Assembly: GCA_965249965.1 (NCBI GenBank)
Contig: OZ252262.1
Span: 496,001-560,000, forward strand
DNA length: 64,000 bases
From: HXMU1420-13 sp965249965
GTDB taxonomy: Bacteria; Bacteroidota; Rhodothermia; Balneolales; Balneolaceae
Direction of reading: 5' to 3'
Shown here: positions 24,501 through 32,772 of the stretch, one piece after another
How positions within the stretch are numbered: position 1 is the stretch's first letter
Layout of the letters: each line of letters opens with the position of its first letter
Notes under the pieces: model-generated
Told to the model about the DNA's origin: nothing
What the model saw: only the letters and a program-made list of their open reading frames with translations
The model's database searches: none
Program-made: the position numbers and the translations under genes

Positions 24501-24701
24501 TTTTACCGTTCTAGCCATTACGTGATGAATCCCGGGCTTTCCGTTTGCAGTTGGCGGACCTTCAAAAAAGGTAAAAGGTATACCATCTTCTCTACTCTCA
24601 AGGCTTTTTTTGAAGATTTCATTGCTCTTCCACCACCCAAGAATCTCTACCTCTGTTTTTGGGTAATTAAGCTGCTTAATTTCCTTAAATTTCTTAGCCA
24701 T
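21540..24701 (-). CDS. ileS: Isoleucyl-tRNA synthetase, type 2 (IleRS2), with GXHH signature
   Basis: 1053 residues, class I synthetase charging tRNA-Ile. It reads as the eukaryote-like type 2 form by length and by GLPVEIEVEKELGLEGRHQV and YIESVWWALKTLFEKKLLYK. The editing domain is present (AWTTTPWTTISNLAL, DDGTGVVHTAPAFGADD), KMSKS is intact at 597-601, and the C-terminal tRNA-binding region is full length. The ATP-binding HXGH motif is rearranged: PPTANGKPGIHH gives Gly57-Ile58-His59-His60, i.e. GXHH. Type 2 enzymes with this swap have been reported to be hyper-resistant to mupirocin. It heads the ileS-dksA-like-lspA operon. Confidence 0.96.
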   Translation of the reverse strand: MAKKFKEIKQLNYPKTEVEILGWWKSNEIFKKSLESREDGIPFTFFEGPPTANGKPGIHHVMARTVKDLFCRYKTLKGFRVDRKAGWDTHGLPVEIEVEKELGLEGRHQVEEYGIAEYNARCRESVLRYKDLWDDLTDRMGYWVDQENPYVTFENEYIESVWWALKTLFEKKLLYKGHKIQWYSPGNGTVLSSHEVSLGYKETQDPSIYVKFPVHGEENTFFLAWTTTPWTTISNLALTINEKLMYAKVEFEGENYIVAKDTVPRVFGEEATIIHDIEGQELLGRTYEPIFDYAKNEINASDAWKVISAQYVTTDDGTGVVHTAPAFGADDFESGQKNNIPMFNPIDKDGKFTDQVPDFAGMWFKEADKEIARAIKEKGLMFRHETYVHNYPFDWRKGTPLMSYPVESWFIKTTAVKDKMVKLNKTINWKPETTGSGRFGTWLENNVDWAISRQRYWGTPLPIWQSDKDPEYVECIGSIAELREKAGIPEDEELDLHRPYIDEITWKAPDGGTMRRIPDLLDVWFDSGSMPFAQWHYPFDHDHEFSYSFPADFIAEGVDQTRGWFYTLHALGTMLFGEVAFKNVVSNGLVLDEKGEKMSKSKGNTVDPFEVISQFGADTVRWYMMSNSAPWENLKFSIEGLKEVQRKFFNTLVNTYSFFAMYANIDGFTYSGAQIPISDRPEIDQWVISRLNTTVKLMEEHFEEYEPTKAAREMEKFTEELSNWYVRRNRRRFWKSGATLDKTAAYQTLYECLKSMSRMMSPIAPFMGEWIYQRLNEVSKMDEKSVHLSYFPTVEETAIFKALEHKMDMARLISSIVLRIRNQIDVNVRQPLARIILPIKDEVERQAILSVKDIILEEVNVKDIQFVDDDSGIVHKSAKPNYPLLGKRLGPKMKAVAAKVNQFDTETITTFEREGFINISLDESETVRLEGDELEIIRTGLEGWQVETERGLSVAVDTEITHELRIEGLTREFVNRVQSMRKEADFDVVDRISIGFVGEELLKEAVVSMSDYIKEETLAEEIQLSELEVSDFVKTWEIGDSECTISVRRNINS

Positions 24702-24837
24702 AAATAAGCGTTAACTGGCGAATAGTTTTTAAACCACGAATATACTCAATCCTTAGCAAAACTAGAGATTTCATTGACTAAAAAATTTCAAAGAATTCAG
24801 TACATCCTTATTACATCACAGATTAAATCATTCACCT

Positions 24838-25356
24838 ATGCTTCATTTAGAGAACATTCGGGAAATAACCCGCGAAACCCCTTATAAATTAGTATTCGTA
24901 TGCCTGGGCAATATTTGCCGAAGTCCAACAGCGGAAGGAATTTTCATTCATAAAGTAAAGGAAAGAGGTCTGGAACTGTTTTTTTATATCGATTCTGCAG
25001 GTACGGCAGCCTATCATGTGGGTGAACCGGCGAATAGTAAAAGTCAGTCTACGGCAAATACGCATGGTGTTAGATTACCATCAAGAGCCAGAAGATTTGA
25101 ATATGCTGATTTTGAAGAGTTCGATTTGATTTTGCCCATGGATTCATCGAACAAACACAATTTATTAGAACTAGATCGTAAGAATAGGTTTTCAGATAAA
25201 ATTGTAATGATGCGCGAATTTGACCCTACACCCGGAGATGGTCAAGTTCCTGATCCTTATTATGGAGGAATGCAGGGGTTTGAAAATGTTTTCCAAATCC
25301 TGGATCGATCGTGTGATGCATTACTCGATCAACTTCAAAGTGCTATCAGGAAATAA
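24838..25356 (+). CDS. Low-molecular-weight protein-tyrosine phosphatase family protein
   Basis: 172 residues. The P-loop CLGNICRS (Cys22 to Arg28) matches C-X5-R, and the general acid Asp139 lies in QVPDPYYGG, so the enzyme looks active. An N-terminal extension of about 15 residues precedes the fold. Members dephosphorylate phosphotyrosine or sugar-phosphate adducts on proteins. The fructosamine-kinase-like gene 1.9 kb downstream on the same strand makes a role in removing sugar-phosphate adducts plausible. The ATG has no clear Shine-Dalgarno site. Confidence 0.9.
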   Translation: MLHLENIREITRETPYKLVFVCLGNICRSPTAEGIFIHKVKERGLELFFYIDSAGTAAYHVGEPANSKSQSTANTHGVRLPSRARRFEYADFEEFDLILPMDSSNKHNLLELDRKNRFSDKIVMMREFDPTPGDGQVPDPYYGGMQGFENVFQILDRSCDALLDQLQSAIRK

Positions 25357-25406
25357 TTGCTTACTTACTTCATAGTTAGTATCATCACTTACTACTAAAT
25401 AAGTTT

Positions 25407-25961
25407 ATGGCAACAACAAAACAACAAATTACCTTACTGGCAGATGAACTCATCCGAACGAACGGGTACAACGCATTTAGTTATTCCGACATTTCTAAAC
25501 CTCTTGGAATTAAAAATGCAGCTGTTCATTATCACTTTCCCAGTAAGCCCGATCTCGCACTCGAAGTTGTACAATTCCATGCAGAAAGTTTTGAAAGATT
25601 TATCAATCGAGTAGGTGATAAGTCTTCCACACAAAAAATTAAACTGTTTTTGAACTTCTATACTTCCATCCAACAAACCGGAAGGATTTGTGTTATTGGT
25701 GCTTTTGCTACCGATTGGAATGCCATGAATGAGGAAATAAAGAAATCCATGTCGGTTTTTACGCAATCTGTAATCTCATGGATTATCAGTACATTAGAAC
25801 AAGGTGTAAAAGATCGTACTATCAAACTAACTGATACCCCAGAATCTGAAGCACTTAGTATATTGACAAATATTTTTGCCGCCACACAATTAAGCAGAAT
25901 TACAGGAAGCGATCACTTTGCGGCAATCAAACAAAATATTCTTCAACGGATATCAAACTAA
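25407..25961 (+). CDS. TetR-family transcriptional regulator
   Basis: 184 residues. The N-terminal 50 hold the TetR helix-turn-helix (LLADELIRTNGYNAFSYSDI, then LGIKNAAVHYHFPSKPDLAL), followed by a helical ligand-binding domain with a TetR_C-like pattern of loosely conserved aromatic positions. It stands 22 bases ahead of fabF in the same orientation, so it may control fatty-acid synthesis or sense acyl ligands; the operator is not evident. No palindrome is clear in its own leader. Confidence 0.88.
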   Translation: MATTKQQITLLADELIRTNGYNAFSYSDISKPLGIKNAAVHYHFPSKPDLALEVVQFHAESFERFINRVGDKSSTQKIKLFLNFYTSIQQTGRICVIGAFATDWNAMNEEIKKSMSVFTQSVISWIISTLEQGVKDRTIKLTDTPESEALSILTNIFAATQLSRITGSDHFAAIKQNILQRISN

Positions 25962-25982
25962 ACTTACCTATTAATAAGTATT

Positions 25983-27224
25983 ATGAAACGAGTAGTCGTA
26001 ACGGGTCTAGGAGCGATCACACCCATTGGAAATAATGTAGAGGACTTCTGGGAATCTTTAAAAAACGGAGTTAGCGGAGCAGGACCCATCACTAAGTTTA
26101 ATGCCGAGCATTTTAAAACCCGCTTTGCACATGAATTAAAAGATTTCGACCCTAGTGAGACCTTAGACCGAAAAGAAGTGCGTAAAAACGATTCCTATGT
26201 AGTGTATGCACTTACAACTACACTTCAGGCTATTAACGATTCTGGGATCGACCTTGATTCTATCAACAAACAACGAGTTGGTGTGATTTGGGGAACGGGC
26301 GTAGGTGGTTTTGAAACGTTCGAAGAAGAACTTTTAGACTTTGCAGATCGCGGTAGAATTCCAAGATTTTCACCGTATTACACTCCTAAAACGATCCCAA
26401 ATATGGCCTCAGGTATTGTCGCCATTAAGTTTGGGTTTATGGGGATTAATCAAACTGTGACTTCGGCATGCGCATCTTCAAACAATGCAATTATGGATGC
26501 CTTCAATTATATCCGCCTGGGAAAAGCAGATATTATTGTTACTGGTGGATCGGAAGCAGCTATAACTAATGCATCTGTTGGCGGGTTTTCGGCAATGCGG
26601 GCACTTTCTACAAATAATGAAAACCCAACAAAAGCATCACGCCCTTTTGATACTGGTAGAGATGGATTTGTAATGGGAGAAGGATCTGGTGCATTGGTTC
26701 TTGAGGATTATGACCACGCAAAAGCCAGAGGCGCAAACATTATTTGCGAAGTCTTAGGAGCCGCAAGTACAGCAGATGCATATCATCTTTCAGCCACACA
26801 CCCCGATGGCCTGGGCGCTAGAAATGCAATTGAACTTGCCCTTGAAGAAGCTGGGCTAACTATTTCTGATATTGATTACATCAATGCCCATGCAACCAGT
26901 ACCCCGGTAGGCGATATTAGTGAATTAAAAGCTATCAAGGCAGTTATTGGCGATTCTGGAGCTAACCCAAGTATAAGTGGAACCAAGTCAATGACCGGAC
27001 ACTTACTTGGTGCAGCAGGTGCGGTCGAAGCCATTGCAGGAATTAAGGCAATGGAGCACAATCTTATTCCTCCTACCATTAATGTTGATAATTTGGATCC
27101 CGCTACCGAAGGCTTAGACATTGTTATCAATGAAGCAAAGCCTCGAGAAGTTAAGTATGTAATGAGCGACACTTTTGGCTTTGGTGGCCATAATACGATT
27201 GTAATTTTTGGACCCGCCAGTTAA
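25983..27224 (+). CDS. fabF: Beta-ketoacyl-ACP synthase II
   Basis: 413 residues of the condensing-enzyme family that elongates acyl-ACP with malonyl-ACP. The nucleophile Cys163 is in TVTSACASSNNAI, and the two active-site histidines are in INAHATSTPVGD (about 305) and SMTGHLLGAAGA (about 340). Length and motifs are standard for FabF. There is no acpP next to it, so this is a stand-alone copy, perhaps one of several. It directly follows TetR and touches the fructosamine-kinase gene (stop TAA, next codon GTG). Confidence 0.95.
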   Translation: MKRVVVTGLGAITPIGNNVEDFWESLKNGVSGAGPITKFNAEHFKTRFAHELKDFDPSETLDRKEVRKNDSYVVYALTTTLQAINDSGIDLDSINKQRVGVIWGTGVGGFETFEEELLDFADRGRIPRFSPYYTPKTIPNMASGIVAIKFGFMGINQTVTSACASSNNAIMDAFNYIRLGKADIIVTGGSEAAITNASVGGFSAMRALSTNNENPTKASRPFDTGRDGFVMGEGSGALVLEDYDHAKARGANIICEVLGAASTADAYHLSATHPDGLGARNAIELALEEAGLTISDIDYINAHATSTPVGDISELKAIKAVIGDSGANPSISGTKSMTGHLLGAAGAVEAIAGIKAMEHNLIPPTINVDNLDPATEGLDIVINEAKPREVKYVMSDTFGFGGHNTIVIFGPAS

Positions 27225-28073
27225 GTGCAAATTCCCCCTTCCATAACAGAAACTATTGAAAAACATATCAATGCAAAGATAGTTTCTGCTCAGAGAGTTT
27301 CGGGAGGCGATATTAATCAAAGCGCCAGACTTCAAACCGAAGCTGGCGTTTTCTTTATGAAATGGAACGAGTCTGCGCCTTCAACTATGTTCCAAACAGA
27401 GGCGAAAGGACTTAAACTCTTAGCCTCGGCAGAGAGTGGTCTTGTTGTTCCTGAAACCATCCTTGTAGGTGATGATTTTCTACTCATGGAACATATTGAG
27501 GAGGCAGACTTCGGAAATTCTTACTTATTTGGAAGTAAGTTAGCAATGATGCATAAAACGTCGAATAAACAGTTTGGACTAGACTATAGTAATTTCATTG
27601 GGAGATTGCCCCAATCGAATAGTGTACATGGTGATTGGCTGGAGTTTTTTGTTCGATGTAGAATTGAACCTCAAGTAAAAATGGCCGTAGATTCTGGCAA
27701 ACTTGATTCTAGTTTCCATTCAATCTTTGACAGGGTGATGAATTACACTTATGTACAGTTTCCGGAGGAAGCACCTGCCTTGGTTCACGGTGATCTTTGG
27801 AATGGAAATTATATGTGGACAACGAATGGTGAGGCAGCTATCTATGATCCGGCAGTCTATTTTGGCCACCGCGAGATGGACATTGCAATGTCGCGTTTAT
27901 TTGGAGGGTTTGATCGAGAATTTTATGAAGGTTATGACAGTATCTATCCGTTGGAAAAAGGATGGGAAGAACGCATTAAATTATGCAATCTTTATCCTGT
28001 ACTGGTTCACGCCAATTTATTCGGTGGAGGATATATTGAACAGTCTATCCGTTTATTAAAGCAGTTTTTCTAA
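27225..28073 (+). CDS. Fructosamine/ribulosamine kinase family protein
   Basis: 282 residues. Kinase-like fold with an ATP-binding N-lobe (VFFMKWNESAPSTMFQTEAK), the catalytic loop VHGDLWNGNY (Asp in HGD) and the metal-binding DPAVYFGHREMDIAMS, the signature of the FN3K family. Members phosphorylate the 3-position of ketosugars attached to protein amines, which destabilises the adduct. The start is GTG at 27225, immediately after the fabF stop; the end overlaps the convergent monooxygenase gene by 4 bases. Bacterial homologues mostly act on ribulosamines and erythrulosamines, so that is the likely substrate class. Confidence 0.9.
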   Translation: MQIPPSITETIEKHINAKIVSAQRVSGGDINQSARLQTEAGVFFMKWNESAPSTMFQTEAKGLKLLASAESGLVVPETILVGDDFLLMEHIEEADFGNSYLFGSKLAMMHKTSNKQFGLDYSNFIGRLPQSNSVHGDWLEFFVRCRIEPQVKMAVDSGKLDSSFHSIFDRVMNYTYVQFPEEAPALVHGDLWNGNYMWTTNGEAAIYDPAVYFGHREMDIAMSRLFGGFDREFYEGYDSIYPLEKGWEERIKLCNLYPVLVHANLFGGGYIEQSIRLLKQFF

Positions 28074-29119
28074 GTATTTCGATCATCATCACTCCCCAAA
28101 AGTTCCTTCCTAATTACCGGCGCAACTTTCGTCCCAAATAACTCAATTGATTTCATCACCTGTTTATGAGAAAAGCTCCCAATGCTTGTCTTCATCAAAA
28201 ATCGATCATGATTAAACAAATTGTGTTGATATAATATTTTATCAATTATTTCCTGTGGACTCCCCACAAAATTAGCTCCTTGTAAAGATGCTGAAGCCTC
28301 AAATTGTTCTCGCCTCATTGGAGGCCAACCACGCTCAGCGCCAATTTTATCCATCATTTGTTTGAATACCGGAAATGCAGTTTTAACTGCCTCATCTTTG
28401 GTATCTGTAATAAATCCATGAGAATTAATACTCAGCTTAGGTCGTACAAACCCATGTTGAGCAGCAGCCTGGCGATGCATTTCCGCAAACTGAACAAACT
28501 GTTCCGGGTACCCTCCAATAATTGCCAATGCCATTGGAAGACCTTGTGCACCGGTTACGAAAGCCGACTTTGGCGTTCCTCCTACAGCTCTCCAAATGGG
28601 TAATTTATCTTGTACTGGCTGGGGATAAATTCCCAGATTATTGATTTCAGATCTATATTTTCCTTTCCAGGTAACGGGGTTCTCCTCTCTGAGTTGTAAC
28701 AGCAATTCCAGTTTTTCTTCGAATAATTCCTCATAAGTGGAAAGGTCGTATCCAAACAGAGGGAAGGACTCTATAAAAGAACCACGACCTACAATTATTT
28801 CTGCCCTTCCATTCGATATTAGATCCAGGGTGGCAAATTCCTGATAAACTCTAACCGGGTCGTCTGAACCTAATACCGTTACCGAACTTGTTAATCTGAT
28901 ATTATTTGTAATTGCTGCAGCTGCAGCCAATAATGTAGCAGGGTTTGAAGCAACAAATTCTTCTCGATGATGCTCGCCAATTGCAAAAACATCTAAATCT
29001 AGCTCATCGGCTAGTTTTACTTCTTCCAGTAAATCTTTTACCCGCTGTTCCGGACTTCTCCCTTCACCTGTCCGTGCGTTTTTGGTATTTTCTACAAAAC
29101 TGAATAGTCCTAATTCCAT
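28070..29119 (-). CDS. LLM-class flavin-dependent oxidoreductase
   Basis: 349 residues of the luciferase-like monooxygenase family: MELGLFSFVENTKNARTGEG, VFAIGEHHREEFVASNPATL, LTSSVTVLGSDDPVRVYQEF and GRAEIIVGRGSFIESFPLFG are typical of the TIM-barrel flavin-binding group. The fold, the reduced flavin cofactor and cytosolic location are expected from the family; the substrate is unknown. It starts 17 bases from the divergent BtuF-like gene (from ATG 29137), so the two promoters must overlap. Confidence 0.88.
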   Translation of the reverse strand: MELGLFSFVENTKNARTGEGRSPEQRVKDLLEEVKLADELDLDVFAIGEHHREEFVASNPATLLAAAAAITNNIRLTSSVTVLGSDDPVRVYQEFATLDLISNGRAEIIVGRGSFIESFPLFGYDLSTYEELFEEKLELLLQLREENPVTWKGKYRSEINNLGIYPQPVQDKLPIWRAVGGTPKSAFVTGAQGLPMALAIIGGYPEQFVQFAEMHRQAAAQHGFVRPKLSINSHGFITDTKDEAVKTAFPVFKQMMDKIGAERGWPPMRREQFEASASLQGANFVGSPQEIIDKILYQHNLFNHDRFLMKTSIGSFSHKQVMKSIELFGTKVAPVIRKELLGSDDDRNT

Positions 29120-29136
29120 TTCTGTATTCCTTGTTT

Positions 29137-29877
29137 ATGATCTATAAAAGAATTATTAGCCTGGTTCCAAGTCTAACTGAATTATTGTTTGATCTGGGTA
29201 TCTCTGATGAAATAAAAGGAAGAACCAAATTTTGTATTCATCCTGCTTCGCGGATTTCTGATGTACCAATTATAGGTGGCACAAAGAATCCTAACATTGA
29301 TAAGATACGAGATTTGAAACCAGATTTAGTGATTGCCAATAAAGAAGAAAACAGGAAGGAAGATATTGAATTGATTCGCGAATTTACTGAAGTCATAGTA
29401 ACGGAAATTGAAACCGTAAATGATGCCTTTAATTGGATTCATAACATTGGAATCAAAGTTGATAGAGTTCACAAATCAGAAATACTATTAAGTCAGCTAA
29501 TTAAAATTATTCCCACTATTTCTGGATTAAAATCTATTCCAACTGCTTATTTCATCTGGAAAAATCCATGGATGAGTGTGGGCTGTGATACCTACATTCA
29601 TGATGTTATGAAGCTATTTGGACTCAAAAATGTGTTCAGTGATAAAACGAGATATCCGGAAACTATCATGACCGAACTGTCTCAACTCAATCCAAGACTC
29701 ATTCTATTAAGCAGCGAACCTTATCCATTCAAAGAAAAGCATATTCACGAACTTCAAACTCATTTGCCAAATTCGAAAATTCAATTAATTGATGGGGAAT
29801 GGTTCAGTTGGTATGGAAGCCGTATGATTCCTTCTTTTCAGAAATTACAACAATGGCGGGCTTCTTTATCTGTATGA
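29137..29877 (+). CDS. BtuF-like substrate-binding-fold protein
   Basis: About 246 residues from ATG 29137 (a TTG at 29131 adds two residues). The pattern RIISLVPSLTELLFDLGISD, then CIHPASRISDVPIIGGTKNP and LKPDLVIANKEENRKEDI is the periplasmic-binding-protein (vitamin B12/BtuF-type) fold, with YFIWKNPWMSVGCDTYIHDV as the second lobe. No signal peptide is present, so it is predicted to be cytosolic, which is seen in stand-alone members. No ABC transporter genes accompany it. The C-terminal 12 bases overlap the convergent DinB-like gene. Ligand unknown. Confidence 0.85.
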   Translation: MIYKRIISLVPSLTELLFDLGISDEIKGRTKFCIHPASRISDVPIIGGTKNPNIDKIRDLKPDLVIANKEENRKEDIELIREFTEVIVTEIETVNDAFNWIHNIGIKVDRVHKSEILLSQLIKIIPTISGLKSIPTAYFIWKNPWMSVGCDTYIHDVMKLFGLKNVFSDKTRYPETIMTELSQLNPRLILLSSEPYPFKEKHIHELQTHLPNSKIQLIDGEWFSWYGSRMIPSFQKLQQWRASLSV

Positions 29878-30363
29878 TGGAGGTACCATATTATTAGCAC
29901 GATAATACGCCACCATTTGTCCTCGGTGATGAGAATTATGCCGAAGTGTACTTAAGATTCCACGAGTCATTGCTCCCGACTCTTCGGAAGATTGAATGAT
30001 CTTGATGAAATTATCGAATTGTTCTTCTGTATATAGCACTAATTCATCTTTTTCCATTCGATCCTCATCTCCAGGTTCCCATGCAATTGGCGCCCCCGAT
30101 AATTGTGCGTTAAACCATTCCAACGAGTACGCGATGTGAAAAGCCTGAGCTCTAAATGTCCGCATATCTTCAACAGGTTTAAAGTCATAATTTTCCTCTG
30201 AAAATCCTTCCAGAACTTCCAAAGTAAACGCCTTTGCAGCATTTATCTCAGGAGCCAGATATTCGTAGGGAGACTCCAAGTAGGTATCATTTACAAATAA
30301 TGTAACTGTTGAAGTAATGCTTATTAAAAGTGCGATGACCAAAGAAATATTTACCTTATTCAT
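29866..30363 (-). CDS. DinB-fold protein with N-terminal signal/anchor
   Basis: 165 residues. Residues 1-25 are hydrophobic (VNISLVIALLISITSTVTLF) and read as a signal peptide or anchor. The rest is the DinB four-helix bundle with metal-binding histidines (FHIAYSLEWFNAQL, then LRHNSHHRGQMVAYYRA). DinB-fold proteins include thiol-dependent transferases. An exported copy is unusual, as bacillithiol or mycothiol enzymes act in the cytosol. It is convergent with the BtuF-like gene, overlapping by 12 bases. Confidence 0.82.
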   Translation of the reverse strand: MNKVNISLVIALLISITSTVTLFVNDTYLESPYEYLAPEINAAKAFTLEVLEGFSEENYDFKPVEDMRTFRAQAFHIAYSLEWFNAQLSGAPIAWEPGDEDRMEKDELVLYTEEQFDNFIKIIQSSEESGAMTRGILSTLRHNSHHRGQMVAYYRANNMVPPSYR

Positions 30364-30412
30364 TATATGGGATTTTGTTAGATAATCCCGAATGAAAGGA
30401 TTTTAAGTAAGC

Positions 30413-31720
30413 TTAACCAGAAAATGTGATGAACAGCTTTTCCATCCTCTCTTTAATCATGTCATTCCCTAGGTTTCCTATACTCCCAAGGTGGGTGTGT
30501 TTTATTTCTTTGGGTGGGACAAAAGTCCCTTCATTAATTTGCTTAGCTACTAGTAAGTAGGCGTCGCGAAATGGCGTTCCTTCAAGTACTAATTGGTTGA
30601 CAGCCTCTACAGAGAAGATAAGATCGTATTTAGAGTCACCCAGGATATGTTTATTCGCTGAAACTTTAGCCATGGCATAATCAGTAATTTCCAGGCAGGA
30701 TTTTAATTCCTGAATTTGTGGAAAAAGTAGCTCTTTGAGAATCTGGAAGTCTCGATGATACCCCGATGTGAGGTTGGAAATCATCATAGAAATGGAATTT
30801 GGTAAGGCAAGCATCACATTAGTTTTAGCTCGAATTAACTCAAAAACATCCGGGTTCTTTTTATGAGGCATAATACTCGACCCGGTCGTTAATTCATCCG
30901 GTAGTTTTAGAAAACCAAAATTCTGACTGTTATACAGACAAACATCTGAAGCGAGTTTATTCAAAGTGCCAGCAATTGCAGCTAATCCGTAAGAAAATAC
31001 TTGCTCAGTTTTACCACGACCCATTTGAGCATAGACTACATTTATGGCAGGAGAATCGAATTCCAGAAGTTCTGTAGTTAACTCCCTATTTAATGGGAAC
31101 GAAGAACCATACCCGGCCGCAGACCCTAAAGGATTTCGATTGACAACTGTATGCGCTGACTGCATCAGTACGAGGTCATCCACCAAGCTTTCTGCATACG
31201 CGGCAAACCATATCCCAAAACTGGAAGGCATGGCGGCCTGGGTATGAGTGTATCCCGGTAATAATACGTTCTTGTGTTCTTCGCTCCGCAGTAACAACGT
31301 ATCAAACAATTTTTTTACCAAAGAAACAAGTTCAAAAAGCTCAGATCTTAAAAATAATTTTAAATCAACTAAAACCTGGTCATTTCTCGACCTACCAGAG
31401 TGAATTTTTTTGCCAACGTCACCTAGTTTTCTCACCAGCATTAATTCAATTTGAGAATGCACATCCTCAACGCCATCCTCGATCTCGAATTTCTTAGCAT
31501 CGATAACTTCCTTTAATATACGATGTAACTCTTCTTCCAGAACGGATAGCTCTTTAGCTTCTAGTAAGCCAATACTTTCCAGCATTTTAATGTGTGCTAA
31601 ACTCCCGCGAACGTCGAATTTCGCAAGCTGTAAGTCAAACTCTCTATCCCTGCCAACGGTAAACCGTTCTATGAATTCATCTGTACTTATTCCTTTATCC
31701 CATAATTTGTTACCACTCAT
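30413..31720 (-). CDS. argH: Argininosuccinate lyase
   Basis: 435 residues of the fumarase/aspartase superfamily. The signature GSSIMPHKKNPDVFELIRAK is intact with the catalytic Ser in its loop, and the substrate-binding HSGRSRNDQVL and TQAAMPSS regions are present. It cleaves argininosuccinate to arginine and fumarate, the last step of arginine synthesis. It is the final gene of the nine-gene operon and overlaps argE' by 4 bases (ATGA-type coupling). Confidence 0.96.
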   Translation of the reverse strand: MSGNKLWDKGISTDEFIERFTVGRDREFDLQLAKFDVRGSLAHIKMLESIGLLEAKELSVLEEELHRILKEVIDAKKFEIEDGVEDVHSQIELMLVRKLGDVGKKIHSGRSRNDQVLVDLKLFLRSELFELVSLVKKLFDTLLLRSEEHKNVLLPGYTHTQAAMPSSFGIWFAAYAESLVDDLVLMQSAHTVVNRNPLGSAAGYGSSFPLNRELTTELLEFDSPAINVVYAQMGRGKTEQVFSYGLAAIAGTLNKLASDVCLYNSQNFGFLKLPDELTTGSSIMPHKKNPDVFELIRAKTNVMLALPNSISMMISNLTSGYHRDFQILKELLFPQIQELKSCLEITDYAMAKVSANKHILGDSKYDLIFSVEAVNQLVLEGTPFRDAYLLVAKQINEGTFVPPKEIKHTHLGSIGNLGNDMIKERMEKLFITFSG

Positions 31721-32772
31721 AAGCTGAGTCCATCTAAAAGTTCTAAATAAATTTGTATTCCCTGATCAATTTCATCCACAAGAATATACTCGTCTGCAGT
31801 ATGCGATCTCTTTGTATCCCCGGGACCAATTTTGATACTTGGAAATGGCATATGAACCTGATCACTCATCGTTTTTGAACCATATGTTCGCATGCCCATT
31901 GACTCTGCTTTTCTTACAATTGCATGATCAGAATTAATTCCTGAGGCATTAAGATTTAATGATCTTGGATTCACATCGCAAGTTACATGCGATCGAATTA
32001 GCTCAACTACCTCTTTATTCGTGTAATGCTCATTGGGCCGAACATCTACAACAAAATGGCATTCGTCGGGAACTACATTATGCTGAGTACCAGCGCTAAT
32101 TTGTGTAACTGTCATATTGATGGATCCCAAAACTTCAGAGACTTTATCAAATTCAAAAGTTTTGAACCATTCGATGTTTTGTAATGAAAGATAAATGGCA
32201 TTTTTTCCTTCACCCCTAGCTGCATGACCACCCTCTCCGTGTTCAACACAATCCAATACTATCAATCCTCGCTCCGCAATTGCCATGTCCATCGAGGTCG
32301 GCTCCCCCACAATTGCTAAATTGACAACACCAATTTCACCTAGCACAATGGGCACCCCATTTTTACCTGAAGATTCCTCCTCTGCACTTGCTAAAAATAT
32401 GAGATTATATGGTTCCTCGGATTTATCAAGCTCTAAAAAAACATGAAGCAAACTAACCAAAGGTCCACCAGCATCATTGCTTCCAAGCCCTATTAACTTA
32501 CCATCTAATAAATTAGGTTTAAAAGGATCAAAACTCCATTTAGAAGTTGCCTGTACGGTATCATGATGAGAATTAAGTAAAATCGTGGGCTTTTTTGGAT
32601 TAAAATTTTTGCTAAGTGCCCACACATTATTCTTTTTTCTTTGGGCTTTATAGCCGTGTTCCTTTAAGTAATCGAATAATAATTGTGCTGTTTTATCCTC
32701 TTCACCACTATAAGATTGAATCGATATTAATTGTTGAAGAAGCTTTACTGCTTTTGTAGTTATCTCTCTCAT
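31717..32772 (-). CDS. argE': M20-family deacylase, probable N-acetyl-citrulline (or acetylornithine) deacetylase
   Basis: 351 residues of the zinc M20 hydrolases. Metal ligands fit the family: LLNSHHDTVQ (His and Asp), GLGSNDAGGP (bridging Asp), ASAEEESSGKNG (Glu-Glu) and the C-terminal His in KRSHTADEYI; a dimerisation lid domain lies in the middle. In this operon the carbamoyltransferase uses an N-acylated ornithine, so the expected substrate is N-acyl-citrulline, with removal of the acyl group before ArgG. Overlaps argB and argH by 4 bases each. Confidence 0.9.
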   Translation of the reverse strand: MREITTKAVKLLQQLISIQSYSGEEDKTAQLLFDYLKEHGYKAQRKKNNVWALSKNFNPKKPTILLNSHHDTVQATSKWSFDPFKPNLLDGKLIGLGSNDAGGPLVSLLHVFLELDKSEEPYNLIFLASAEEESSGKNGVPIVLGEIGVVNLAIVGEPTSMDMAIAERGLIVLDCVEHGEGGHAARGEGKNAIYLSLQNIEWFKTFEFDKVSEVLGSINMTVTQISAGTQHNVVPDECHFVVDVRPNEHYTNKEVVELIRSHVTCDVNPRSLNLNASGINSDHAIVRKAESMGMRTYGSKTMSDQVHMPFPSIKIGPGDTKRSHTADEYILVDEIDQGIQIYLELLDGLSL

